From JAGVSR01 sp964589785 (GTDB taxonomy: Bacteria > Pseudomonadota > Alphaproteobacteria > Rhizobiales > Hyphomicrobiaceae), in the NCBI GenBank assembly GCA_964589785.1, contig CAZPUQ010000002.1, forward strand, positions 372,001-436,000: DNA of 64,000 nt, in the 5' to 3' direction. The notes below the pieces were generated by a model that had not been told where the DNA came from, made no database searches, and worked only from the letters and a program-made list of their open reading frames with translations. A program made the position numbers and the translations under genes. Below, in pieces: positions 44,545 through 52,550 of the stretch; the stretch's first letter is position 1; every line of letters starts with the position of its first letter.

Positions 44545-46086
44545 CTAGGGCCCGTTCAGAGCCGTCATGATGATGTCGTTGACCGAGACGTAGCCGTGTC
44601 CGCCGCGTCGGGCAGCGGCCCTGTGGCGGACCGCCGGGCGGCGCACCTCGCAGGGCGCCGGCCAACCCTCGAACAGCGTGCAGAGCGCGGCGGCAATGTC
44701 GATCGACGCCGCAGCGCATGGCCAGCCGAGCGTCTGAGCCCCGTACGCGCCGGCCGTCATCGGGCACAGGCCGCCGGACGCGGACGTCCGAACCGGAATG
44801 GACCTGGCGGCCTTGCGCGTCCTGCCGCTGCGCCCCGGCACGCGCTTGCGCGCAAGCCCGGCATTCTTTGCCGCATCGGCCCGCCCGCTGGCACCCAAGA
44901 TGCCGCGCGAGGGACGTGTTGGGGGCTCGGAGTGCGCGGCGTCGGGTGCATGGCGGAGGGACGGCGCAAGCTCGGGAACGGGCGGCTGGTCCACGTCTGC
45001 GCCCGGCCAATCGTCGATGCCGGGACTGTCCTGCGTGCGCGGATCGAACAGCAGCGGCCGGCCCTCGTCCTTGACGTAGCCGTCCTCGACGGGAGCGGCG
45101 ACCTGCGCCTGACGGAGCGGGGCGGGCCGCGACCGCATGAGGTTTGGCCGCACGGCCGGCGCTGGCTCGCGGACGAGGCGCGGCGGCGGGCCGGCGATGC
45201 CGTGCATCGGGGTTACCGGCTGTGCTTGGTCGTCGCGCGCCGCGACGACCGCGGCGTGGCCACCCGGCTCGTGCATGCGGTGGCTCGCAGGATCGCTCCT
45301 CTCGCTCTGACGGACGACGGCAGGCGGCGCCATCAGCACCGGCTCCGTTTCCGCTGCGGTCGTCGGCGGCTCGGATGTGCGCGCTGCGTGCGGTGCGATG
45401 CGGATGGCAGTCCCGTCCCGGGTGTCGAGCGGCGCAGCGCGCGCGGCCGGTCCTTGCGGCAGGACGAGCGGCGTGCCCGCCAGCGCGAGAAGCATGAGCG
45501 TGGTGAGCACGCCGCTGGCACGGCCGAGGAGGAACCGCCAGGGCGCCGGCCGGTCGGGCGCTGGACCGCTGCCAAGATCGTCGGCATCCTCGCCGGCGCC
45601 ATCGTTTGCGGCCGGCTCGGAAGCGCCGGCGGCCTGCGGATCGGGATCATCATCGTCATCGTCGTCGCACTCAGGCCCACGAGCGATATCGGAAGCCTCC
45701 TCGGAAGCCTCGGGCGCCGCCATCGCCAGCGCCAGACGGTCGGCCAGCATGCTCCGGTAGACCTCGGCGGCGACGGCGAGATCCTGACGGCGCGCGGGAG
45801 CGGCATCCGCGTCCGAGCGGACCGACGCGGGCAACGCACGTTGCGGACGATCGGGGATGACGGCGGGCACCTCTGCGCGTCCGCTCTCCCGCCAGGCCCG
45901 ATACCGCTCCTCCATTGCCGCGGACGCGGAGGAGGCCGGAGCGGCTGGGGTTGGGGCCGCTCCGGCCGTATCGACAGGCGGATGGGAGAGCGGCCTGTCG
46001 AAAAGGAGCCTGTCGAATAGGGGGCTGTCGAAGAGGGGCACAGACGAAGGGCGCAGTTCGCGCGCTGAATAGAGAGTGGTCGACAT
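44545..46086 (-). CDS. Hypothetical single-pass membrane protein with acidic run and four C-terminal cysteines
   Basis: 513 residues, not recognised. Near residue 18 are five-residue repeats PLFDS, PLFDR, LLFDR. A helical segment follows (AAEVYRSMLADRLALAMAA, about 105-125), then a run of seven Asp near residue 140. One membrane helix lies at about 187-206 (VLTTLMLLALAGTPLVL). The outer part is Pro/Arg-rich until a compact C-terminal domain (about 435-513) with four cysteines (GLCPM, GWPCAA, ALCTL, APCEV), which could form two disulfides. GAGGA precedes ATG 46086. It is the first gene of the block leading to the AAA ATPase. Confidence 0.62.
   Translation of the reverse strand: MSTTLYSARELRPSSVPLFDSPLFDRLLFDRPLSHPPVDTAGAAPTPAAPASSASAAMEERYRAWRESGRAEVPAVIPDRPQRALPASVRSDADAAPARRQDLAVAAEVYRSMLADRLALAMAAPEASEEASDIARGPECDDDDDDDPDPQAAGASEPAANDGAGEDADDLGSGPAPDRPAPWRFLLGRASGVLTTLMLLALAGTPLVLPQGPAARAAPLDTRDGTAIRIAPHAARTSEPPTTAAETEPVLMAPPAVVRQSERSDPASHRMHEPGGHAAVVAARDDQAQPVTPMHGIAGPPPRLVREPAPAVRPNLMRSRPAPLRQAQVAAPVEDGYVKDEGRPLLFDPRTQDSPGIDDWPGADVDQPPVPELAPSLRHAPDAAHSEPPTRPSRGILGASGRADAAKNAGLARKRVPGRSGRTRKAARSIPVRTSASGGLCPMTAGAYGAQTLGWPCAAASIDIAAALCTLFEGWPAPCEVRRPAVRHRAAARRGGHGYVSVNDIIMTALNGP
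45994..46038 (-). repeat. Three 15-bp tandem repeats inside the 513-residue gene
   Basis: CCTGTCGAAAAGGAG, CCTGTCGAATAGGGG and GCTGTCGAAGAGGGG on the + strand. The reading frame keeps in step, giving tandem PLFDS/PLFDR/LLFDR units. Confidence 0.8.
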
Positions 46087-46713
46087 GGAGTCCTCGCCAT
46101 ACGCATTGGGCACAAGGTCACCCTCGCGCTGCCGGAGCTGCAGCTGCGCGGTAACGCGGGATTATGGAACGGAACGTGACAGCCCTCCCGCGCGCGGCCG
46201 TGCGCGCCGGCGACAGCGTGGCTCGTCCCTCGTTTTCGTGAGTGGCGCCGGCGTCAGGCCGGCACGCCGTCCGCTAAAGCGCGAGGCCGAAGACCAGGAT
46301 CGGCATCGATCGGCCACAGGGCCGAGACGTGCGAGCCGTTGCGGTTGCCCTACTCATGCTCCGTACCTCCATGTCACGCCAAACACAGGTCATGGATCCC
46401 CGTCATGGGGCCAGCGCGCCCGGCCTTGCCCACTCCGGCGGCAAGCGATCGCGACGGCGAGTTAGTTTTGTACTCGTGTTCAAACTAAGGAAAACGGCGT
46501 ATTCTGACGGCCGCGCCCGCGATAAGAACTTTCAACGGCGCGGGACGCAGGTTCTGTCGGTGCCACGAGCACTGAGTGCGCATCGTCGCACCCGATCCGA
46601 ATGAGCGCTACGATCAAAACTAACTGGTGACCGGCAGGGACAGAATGACGACGGAACTTGCCTGCCTTAGCTCAGTGAATTAAGGTTTCTGCTGGCAGCA
46701 TTTTGGGGGGCGC
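46087..46713. other. Spacer between accessory block and LRAT-domain gene
   Basis: About 630 bases with no supported gene. Base composition shifts from GC-rich to clearly more AT-rich from about 46450 onward, in line with the imported gene that follows. A 12-codon open frame at 46645-46683 (MTTELACLSSVN) could be a leader peptide. A TTAGCTCAG resembling a tRNA D-arm has no matching arms. Confidence 0.5.
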
Positions 46714-47793
46714 ATGTCAAACGAGATTGCCATTGGTTCACATCTTGTGAGCCAGCGCTATGTTGGGGGCACGCCTCTTTTCACACATCACGGGGTCTAT
46801 ATCGGCGAAGGTCAAGTAATCCACTACGCCGGTTTTAGCAAAGACCCTGATGCGGACGGCAGAAAAATTCAGGCCGTCGCAATTGAACGTTTTCATTGCG
46901 GTAATGGCTATTGGCTTGTCCCTCACCCGCAGGCCATGTTCCAGACCGCAGAGATTGTCGAGCGGGCGCGATCTCGCCTCGGTGAAGACGGGTATTCTGT
47001 ATTTGCGAATAACTGCGAGCAGTTCTGCAATTGGGCAATTGACGGAAATCATACAAGCCAGCAAGTCGATGTTGCGGCATTGGCAAGTGCGGTCGGGGGA
47101 GGAGGCGTCGGTGGAATTGTTGGTGGAGCAGCATTCCCGCTCGTGGTTACTGCGGCTAGCGGTCTCGCGGGCGGTGCGGCGATGATGAAGGGGCTCGCGG
47201 TGGTCGGGACATTTACAGGAGGCGCGGTAGGTGGAATCGCAACAACCGGCGGCGCTCTTGGTCTTGCGGCCGCATATGCCGTCAACAAAACCTTTCTAGC
47301 CGATAAAGAAGGCCATTCAAGAGAAGAGACCGAGGCCAGGGAAATTGGTAGGGCTGCATCTATAACGGGAGCAGCCAGCGCGGCGCTGGGCACCGTTGCA
47401 GCTGTGAGTGCTGCGGGCGTACCGGGCTTATCTGCTGCTGGAATTGGCAGTGGATTGGCGGCAATCGGCGGAGGTAGCATGGCCGCCGGAATGGCCGTCG
47501 GGGTCGCGGCGCCTGCGGTGGCGGCTGTAGGTCTCGGATATGGTACTTACAAGCTTGCGCAGAACAATGACATAGTGCGCGAAGGCTTGACTAAGGCGAG
47601 TGACCTCGCAGGCGGCCTTGCCTCCAAAGGAGCCGAGACTGCAAGTCAAGTGACTAACGCGATTGCGCCTGCAGCCAAGGATGCCGCGGAGATGGCGGGT
47701 GAGATTGCGAGGCGCGGGCTTATCACAATGTTATCTTCAGTCGAGGCCGGTGCGGCCGCGCTTAAGAAGAAGATTGATGGCGATGAGAGGTAG
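46714..47793 (+). CDS. LRAT-domain protein fused to a glycine-zipper membrane region
   Basis: 359 residues. Residues 1-120 are an LRAT-like (NlpC/P60 superfamily) domain: the catalytic His in PLFTHHGVYIGEGQVIHYAG near residue 25, and the catalytic Cys in FANNCEQFCNWAIDG near residue 100, the N-C-E-x-F signature. Residues about 130-310 are Gly/Ala-rich hydrophobic segments with GxxxG spacing (GGGGVGGIVGGAAF; GGAVGGIATTGGALG), interrupted by a charged loop (DKEGHSREETEAREIG). This suggests several membrane-inserting hairpins. LRAT enzymes transfer or cleave acyl groups on lipids. Codon use and GC are clearly lower than in neighbours, so I infer horizontal transfer. GGGGG lies just before ATG 46714. 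Confidence 0.82.
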   Translation: MSNEIAIGSHLVSQRYVGGTPLFTHHGVYIGEGQVIHYAGFSKDPDADGRKIQAVAIERFHCGNGYWLVPHPQAMFQTAEIVERARSRLGEDGYSVFANNCEQFCNWAIDGNHTSQQVDVAALASAVGGGGVGGIVGGAAFPLVVTAASGLAGGAAMMKGLAVVGTFTGGAVGGIATTGGALGLAAAYAVNKTFLADKEGHSREETEAREIGRAASITGAASAALGTVAAVSAAGVPGLSAAGIGSGLAAIGGGSMAAGMAVGVAAPAVAAVGLGYGTYKLAQNNDIVREGLTKASDLAGGLASKGAETASQVTNAIAPAAKDAAEMAGEIARRGLITMLSSVEAGAAALKKKIDGDER

Positions 47794-48041
47794 CGCCACA
47801 CCTCCTGTTTATCAGCTTGCTTTTGAATCGTGCAGCAAAGTTCTCCTTCCCTCCCTGCCGCATATTCCCTTGCTGCACGTCGTCGTGACGAGAGGGAACT
47901 AAGATCGTACACCACATCGGAGGGCTCGCATCCGCGCAGCCGGTCGGCGGTTGCGCGTCATCGCGCGGAGGCCGCCGGCCGCTTCCCACGATGCCGCGCG
48001 CAACGCGCCTGCGCCGCAAGCCGAAGCGCTCGCCGCTGCCG

Positions 48042-48248
48042 CTACTCCAAGCCGATCATGACATCGGAGGCCTTGATGATGGCGCTCGCGGTCATCCCGG
48101 CCTTGAGCCCCAGTTCGTCGACGGCCTCGTTCGTGATCGACGCCGTCAGGATCGTTCCGTTGATGTCGAGGCGGACGTGCGCCGTCGTGGCGCCTTTGAC
48201 GACGTCCTTGATTTGGCCCTTCAGGATGTTGCGCGCGCTGATCTTCAT
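48042..48248 (-). CDS. TOBE (Mop-type) molybdate/oxyanion-binding protein
   Basis: 68 residues, one Mop/TOBE domain from MKISARNILKGQIKDVVKGA to ASAIIKASDVMIGLE. Stand-alone Mop proteins store or buffer molybdate in the cytosol as oligomers. GGAGATCACC lies just before ATG 48248. No modABC genes are present here, but a molybdopterin oxidoreductase gene lies 4.3 kb away, a possible user of molybdate. Confidence 0.93.
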   Translation of the reverse strand: MKISARNILKGQIKDVVKGATTAHVRLDINGTILTASITNEAVDELGLKAGMTASAIIKASDVMIGLE

Positions 48249-48435
48249 GGTGATCTCCGTTGGCTGCTCGGGGGTTCATTCTCCGCCGACACGCCACATC
48301 AGGGAAGGCGCTTTCGGCACCAACGGCGGACGGTGGGGCCATCGGCCCGGGTGACGGACCGGCCGGTTTCAGGCACAAAGCCCGCTTCGACCCGCGCGAG
48401 CACCCTCGCCGGGCGTCAACGCTACAGGAGAACAC

Positions 48436-49470
48436 GTGCAGGTCCCGGCGCATCGATTCAGTGTGGCCCCGATGATGGAGTGGACGGACCGTCACTGCCG
48501 GTTCTTCCATCGCGGGCTGACGCGCCAGGCGCTGCTCTACACCGAGATGGTGACGGCAGACGCAGTGATCCACGGCCGGCGCGAGCGGCTCCTCGGCTTC
48601 GACCCCGCCGAGCACCCCGTCGCCCTTCAGCTCGGTGGCTCCGATCCGGTCCGGCTCGCGGAGGCCGCCCGCATCGGCGCCGGCTTCGGGTACCGCGAGA
48701 TCAACCTCAACGTCGGCTGCCCGTCGGACCGCGTCCAGGAGGGCCGCTTCGGAGCCTGCCTCATGGCCGAGCCCGATCTCGTGGCGCGCTGCGTGTCGGC
48801 GATGGCGGCGGCCGTCCCGGTGCCGGTCACCGTCAAGTGCCGCATCGGCGTCGACGCGCAGGATGCGGAGGCCGACTTGCAGCGCTTCATCGACCGGGTG
48901 GCGGACACGGGCTGCCGCGTCTTCATCGTGCACGCGCGCAAGGCATGGCTGAAGGGTCTGTCGCCGAAGGAGAACCGCGAGATCCCGCCGCTCGACTATG
49001 GTCGCGTATACCGCCTGAAGGCGGCGCGGCCCGAACTCACCATCGTGCTCAACGGCGGCATCACGGACCTCGAGGCCTGCGCGGCGCATCTCACCCACGT
49101 CGACGGCGTCATGCTCGGCCGCGCCGCCTACCACGACCCCTATCGTCTTGCCGACGTGGACCGGCGCGTCTTCGGCGCGAGCGAGCCGCCGGTCACGCGC
49201 CGCGCAGCGCTCGAGCGGCTGATCCCCGGTCTCGCGCGCCATCTCGGCGAGGGCGGGCGTTTGAACACCATCACGCGCCATGTCCTCGGCCTCTACCACG
49301 GCCGCCCGCGCGGGCGTCTCTTTCGCCGCATTTTGAGCGAGGAGGGGCAGCGACCCGGCGCCGGCATCGAGGTGCTGCTCAAGGCCATCGCCGTCGCCGA
49401 GGGCGAGAGCGAGGCGCACGATACACTGCCGCCGGAGGCGCACGACCCAGTTCGGCCGGCGGCCGAGTAG
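48436..49470 (+). CDS. dusA: tRNA-dihydrouridine(20/20a) synthase
   Basis: FMN enzyme reducing uridines 20/20a of tRNA with NADPH. 344 residues. FMN-site and substrate motifs: FSVAPMMEWTDRHCRFFHRG near residue 9, VALQLGGSDPVRLAEAA near residue 62, and the catalytic Cys in INLNVGCPSDRVQEGRFGAC near residue 93. Next are VTVKCRIGVDAQDAE, FIVHARKAWLKGLSPKENRE, IPPLDY and VLNGGITDLEAC. The SPKENRE segment is characteristic of DusA. It starts with GTG 48436, with AGGAG five bases upstream. Confidence 0.95.
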   Translation: MQVPAHRFSVAPMMEWTDRHCRFFHRGLTRQALLYTEMVTADAVIHGRRERLLGFDPAEHPVALQLGGSDPVRLAEAARIGAGFGYREINLNVGCPSDRVQEGRFGACLMAEPDLVARCVSAMAAAVPVPVTVKCRIGVDAQDAEADLQRFIDRVADTGCRVFIVHARKAWLKGLSPKENREIPPLDYGRVYRLKAARPELTIVLNGGITDLEACAAHLTHVDGVMLGRAAYHDPYRLADVDRRVFGASEPPVTRRAALERLIPGLARHLGEGGRLNTITRHVLGLYHGRPRGRLFRRILSEEGQRPGAGIEVLLKAIAVAEGESEAHDTLPPEAHDPVRPAAE

Positions 49471-49479
49471 AGCGATCCG

Positions 49480-50313
49480 ATGCCGCCGAACCTCGCCGTG
49501 CTGGCCGAGTTCGCCCCCATGGCCGGCGCACTGGTTGTCGGCGGGATCGCGACGGGCCTGCTCTCGGGCCTCTTCGGCATCGGCGGCGGGTCGGTCCTCG
49601 TGCCCGTCCTCTACATGGCCATGGGTGCGGTCGGCGTGCCCGAGGACGTGCGCATGCAGGTGACGCTCGGCACCTCGTTCGCCGTCATCGCGCCGACGGG
49701 GCTGCGCTCCTTCCTCGCCCAGCGCCGCCGCGACGCCGTCGACATGGCCGCGCTGCGGCGGCTCGCCCCGGCGGTGTTCCTCGGCGTGCTGGCCGGCGTG
49801 GCCATCGCCAGCGTCGCCTCGAGCGCCGCCCTGCGCTGGGTGTGGGTCGTCACGTCCCTTCTCATGAGCCTGAAGCTCGCGCTGGGCCGCGACGACTGGC
49901 GGCTCGGCGACCGGCTGCCCGCCTCGCGCGGGCTCGAGGCGGCGGCCTTCCTGATCGGCCTCATCTCCGCCCTGATGAGCATCGGCGGCGGCATCTTCAT
50001 GGTTCCGCTGCTCATGCTGTTCGGCTTCTCCGTGCTGACGGCGGTGGCGACATCGTCGGGCTTCGGGCCGATCATCGCCGCGACGGGGCTTGCCGGCTAC
50101 ATGTGGGCGGGATGGAGCGTCGCCGGGCTGCCGCCGGGGTCGCTCGGCTACGTCAATCTGCCCGCCGCGCTTGTCATGCTGCCGACGAGCCTCGCCTTCG
50201 CGCCGCTCGGCGTGCGCCTCGCGCACGGCCTGTCGCAGCGCGCGCTCGAGCTCGCGTTCGCAGCCTACCTCTTCCTCGTCGCCATGAAGTTCCTGTGGAG
50301 CCTCTACGGCTGA
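49480..50313 (+). CDS. TSUP family (TauE/SafE) sulfite/organosulfur permease
   Basis: 277 residues, about eight membrane helices. The duplicated TSUP motif appears at GLLSGLFGIGGGSVLVPVLY near residue 26 and again at GLISALMSIGGGIFMVPLLM near residue 165, the two inverted-repeat halves. Members export sulfite, sulfoacetate or related anions; the substrate cannot be read here. It begins nine bases after dusA and overlaps the convergent DUF599 gene by 10 bases. Confidence 0.9.
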   Translation: MPPNLAVLAEFAPMAGALVVGGIATGLLSGLFGIGGGSVLVPVLYMAMGAVGVPEDVRMQVTLGTSFAVIAPTGLRSFLAQRRRDAVDMAALRRLAPAVFLGVLAGVAIASVASSAALRWVWVVTSLLMSLKLALGRDDWRLGDRLPASRGLEAAAFLIGLISALMSIGGGIFMVPLLMLFGFSVLTAVATSSGFGPIIAATGLAGYMWAGWSVAGLPPGSLGYVNLPAALVMLPTSLAFAPLGVRLAHGLSQRALELAFAAYLFLVAMKFLWSLYG

Positions 50314-51008
50314 GTCGGGTCCGGTCCTCTGAGGATCGCGCGCGAGTTGGAGAAGAAATCGCGCCGCACGAGGATCAAGACGACCCATGTCGCCGCGGCC
50401 ATGAACGCGAGCGGGTGGAAGAACCAGAGGAGGCCCGCGATCGTGTAGTAGAACGAGCGCAGCCCCAGGTTCGAGTGCCAGCCGACGAGGCCGAGGAGCT
50501 TGGCGGTGCGCTCCGCATGGTCGAGGCGGGCCGCCGGGTCGGGGCAGTCGTGGGCCGGCGTGGCGCCCATCATCATCACCGTGTAATGCGACAGGCGGAA
50601 CGCCCAGGCGAATTTGAAGAACGCGTACGTCATGACCATCATGAGGAAGAAAGTCTTGATGGCCCACATGGCGGGCGACGTCGGAGCGGCGTAGGGCAGG
50701 CCGGCCACGATCGTGCGCGCCGTGTCGCTATAGCTCAAAAGCGCGGCGATACCGCCGATGACGATGACGCTCGTCGAGGCGAAGAAGGCGTTCGCGTTGA
50801 CGAGCCAGCCGAGCAGTTGCCCGTCGACGATGCGGTTGTCGCGCTCGCTCATGCGGATCATCCAGCCTCGGCGGTGGTTCTGCACGAAGCAGGCAATCGA
50901 ATGCCGGTGGATCGCGGGTCGCGTGGCGATGAACTCGAAGGCCGCGATCAACGTGATGAACCAGGCGAACGCGATGAGATCGAGGGTGGGGATCTGGTCG
51001 AAGGTCAA
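50304..51008 (-). CDS. DUF599 membrane protein
   Basis: 234 residues with about four to five membrane helices (LIAFAWFITLIAAFEFIA; NAFFASTSVIVIGGIAAL; IKTFFLMMVMTYAFFKFAWA; FMAAATWVVLILVR). The conserved DUF599 segment WMIRMSERDNRIVDGQLLGW links the first two. Function is unknown. The only in-frame start before the first helix is TTG 51008, with no clear Shine-Dalgarno, so the start is doubtful. The 3' end overlaps the TSUP gene tail to tail. Confidence 0.85.
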   Translation of the reverse strand: MTFDQIPTLDLIAFAWFITLIAAFEFIATRPAIHRHSIACFVQNHRRGWMIRMSERDNRIVDGQLLGWLVNANAFFASTSVIVIGGIAALLSYSDTARTIVAGLPYAAPTSPAMWAIKTFFLMMVMTYAFFKFAWAFRLSHYTVMMMGATPAHDCPDPAARLDHAERTAKLLGLVGWHSNLGLRSFYYTIAGLLWFFHPLAFMAAATWVVLILVRRDFFSNSRAILRGPDPTQP

Positions 51009-51209
51009 GGGGGCGGCTCGGTCGCAACGGATGTGAGAAGGACGGACGGGATGCGGCGGCGGACGTCACGGGCGGCGGCTCGCGCACACCCGGCCCGCGG
51101 TTCGCGCCCGTCAGCCTAGTCGCTCCGGTGTCGCGATTGAAGCGGCAATCCCTGCGGCTCACGAGCGCTGGGGAGCGTCAACCTGTAGCGGACCTGAACC
51201 GACGCGCGG

Positions 51210-52208
51210 CTACGGACCGAAGCGGTCCTTGTAGCTTTGGAGCGCGCCGGGGAACGGCAGCGCGGTCGCCTCGTAGACTCCGCGGGCGATGGCGCGGGCG
51301 AGGCAGTGTGCGGCGAGGTGGCCGATGTCGGCCCGCTGGCGCAGGTCGGGCTCGCGGCCGCTGCGGCCCGTGGCGGCGGAGAACACGAGGTCGCCGTCAA
51401 GCGGCGCATGCGACGGGCGGATCGCGCGCGCCATGCCGTCATGCGCCATGATCGCCGTGCGGCAGAGCTGAGCCTTGCTCATGACCGCATCGGTGGCGAC
51501 GACGGCGATCGTGGTGCTCCCGCGCGGCGCCGCGTCGCCCTTGATTGCGGGCGAGCGCGCCGGTGCTGAAACATGCGCGGGCGCGCCCCGTCCGCCGAAC
51601 TCGTTGCCGACCTCGTCGGCGGCCGCCCAGAAGTGCGGGCCATCGCCGATCGCGACCGAGCCGACCGCGTTGACGACCACGAGCGCGCCGACGGTGAAGC
51701 CAGCGGGCGTGACTGCGCTCGCCGAGCCGAGCCCGCCCTTGAGATTGGCCGTCGTGGCGCCGTACCCGGCGCCCACCGTGCCGAGCGCGAACGTGCCGCC
51801 GGCGCCGGCCGCGGCCTTGAAGCCCAGGTGCCACCACGGCGGCGGCGTGCCGGCCGATGTCCATGCGCCGCCGGCCGCAAGATCGAACACGCTCGCTCCC
51901 GGCGCGATCGGAACCGTTGCGCCGCCGACCTTGAAGCCGCGGCCCAGCCCCGCGAGGTAAGCGAGCACGCCGCCGCTCGCATCGAGCCCGAAGGCGGAGC
52001 CGCCCGACAGCACGAACGCATCGACCGTCTCGACCGTCGCCTCCGGCGCGAGGAGGGCGGTGTCGCGAACGGCCGGACCGCCGCCGTGGATGGCGATCGA
52101 GCTGGCGGCGGGCTCGTCGAAGACCACGACGGTGACGCCCGACGCGACCGCCGCGTCATGCGCATGGCCGACGCGAAGGCCGGCGACGTCGGTCAGAAGG
52201 TTCTGCAT
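51210..52208 (-). CDS. P1 family peptidase/amidohydrolase (DmpA/NylC-like, self-processing)
   Basis: 332 residues. Ntn-type hydrolase family that cuts its own chain to expose the N-terminal nucleophile of the small subunit. The cleavage region reads APRGSTTIAVVATDAVMSKA near residue 235. In NylC the cut is before Thr in TTIGVVATN, so Thr of TTIAVVATD is the predicted nucleophile. N-terminal markers: LTDVAGLRVGHAHDAA at the start, HGGGPAVRDTALL, and LSGGSAFGLDASGGVLAYL near residue 68. Substrates in the family include N-terminal D- or beta-amino acids and amide oligomers. ATG 52208 begins exactly at the conserved start. Confidence 0.9.
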   Translation of the reverse strand: MQNLLTDVAGLRVGHAHDAAVASGVTVVVFDEPAASSIAIHGGGPAVRDTALLAPEATVETVDAFVLSGGSAFGLDASGGVLAYLAGLGRGFKVGGATVPIAPGASVFDLAAGGAWTSAGTPPPWWHLGFKAAAGAGGTFALGTVGAGYGATTANLKGGLGSASAVTPAGFTVGALVVVNAVGSVAIGDGPHFWAAADEVGNEFGGRGAPAHVSAPARSPAIKGDAAPRGSTTIAVVATDAVMSKAQLCRTAIMAHDGMARAIRPSHAPLDGDLVFSAATGRSGREPDLRQRADIGHLAAHCLARAIARGVYEATALPFPGALQSYKDRFGP

Positions 52209-52290
52209 GGCTGGCAGGCTAGCAAGCGGCGCCGTCCCTGGCGAGGCGGCCTTATCCTGCCTGCGGTCGCACGGCCCAACCACCCCCACC

Positions 52291-52384
52291 CCATGGCCGG
52301 GTTCAACCCGGCCATCCAGGGCGACAGCCGCCAACAGTGGAGCCTGGGCTCCTGGATGGCCGCCTCAAGGGCGGCCATGACGTG
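52291..52384 (+). repeat. Dispersed ~95-bp palindromic repeat, copy C
   Basis: The cleanest copy: CATGGCCGGGTT C AACCCGGCC as a perfect left hairpin, ATCCAGGGC, core GCCGCCAACAGTGGAGC, CTCCTGGAT, and right hairpin GGCCGCCTCAAGGGCGGCC followed by ATGACG. Outer CATGGCC/GGCCATG and inner ATCCAGG/CCTGGAT sequences also pair. It is upstream of the P1 peptidase gene. Confidence 0.9.
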
Positions 52385-52469
52385 TGCAGGTGCGGTTGGG
52401 TTCTCGGGCCACGCCCCCCGTCATCGGGGAACGATGCTCCGCATCGTCATCGCGGAGCGATGCTGTGCT

Positions 52470-52507
52470 CCCTCTCCCCGCAACGCGCCAGCGTTACGGG
52501 GAGAGGG
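52470..52507. repeat. CCCTCTCCCCG-type intergenic hairpin
   Basis: CCCTCTCCCCG pairs with CGGGGAGAGGG over an inner AACGC/GCGTT stem. The same arms occur at 30611-30657. Just before it, GCTCCGC ATCGTCATC GCGGAGC (about 52436-52458) forms a third hairpin. The 52209-52550 spacer is filled by these repeats and holds no gene. Confidence 0.75.
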
Positions 52508-52550
52508 ATGGGGTGAGGGGCGGCAGCGAGTCGTGAGGGGCGGTGGCGGG

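Noticed and set aside
46660..46705. TTAGCTCAG resembling a tRNA D-arm
   Set aside because: There is no acceptor stem, anticodon arm or T-arm at the right spacing; only a short CTGCC/GGCAG pairing is present.
47991..51119. Over 1,000-codon open frame on + across dusA, TSUP and DUF599
   Set aside because: It runs out of phase through three recognised genes and its product is Arg/Pro-rich without any domain.
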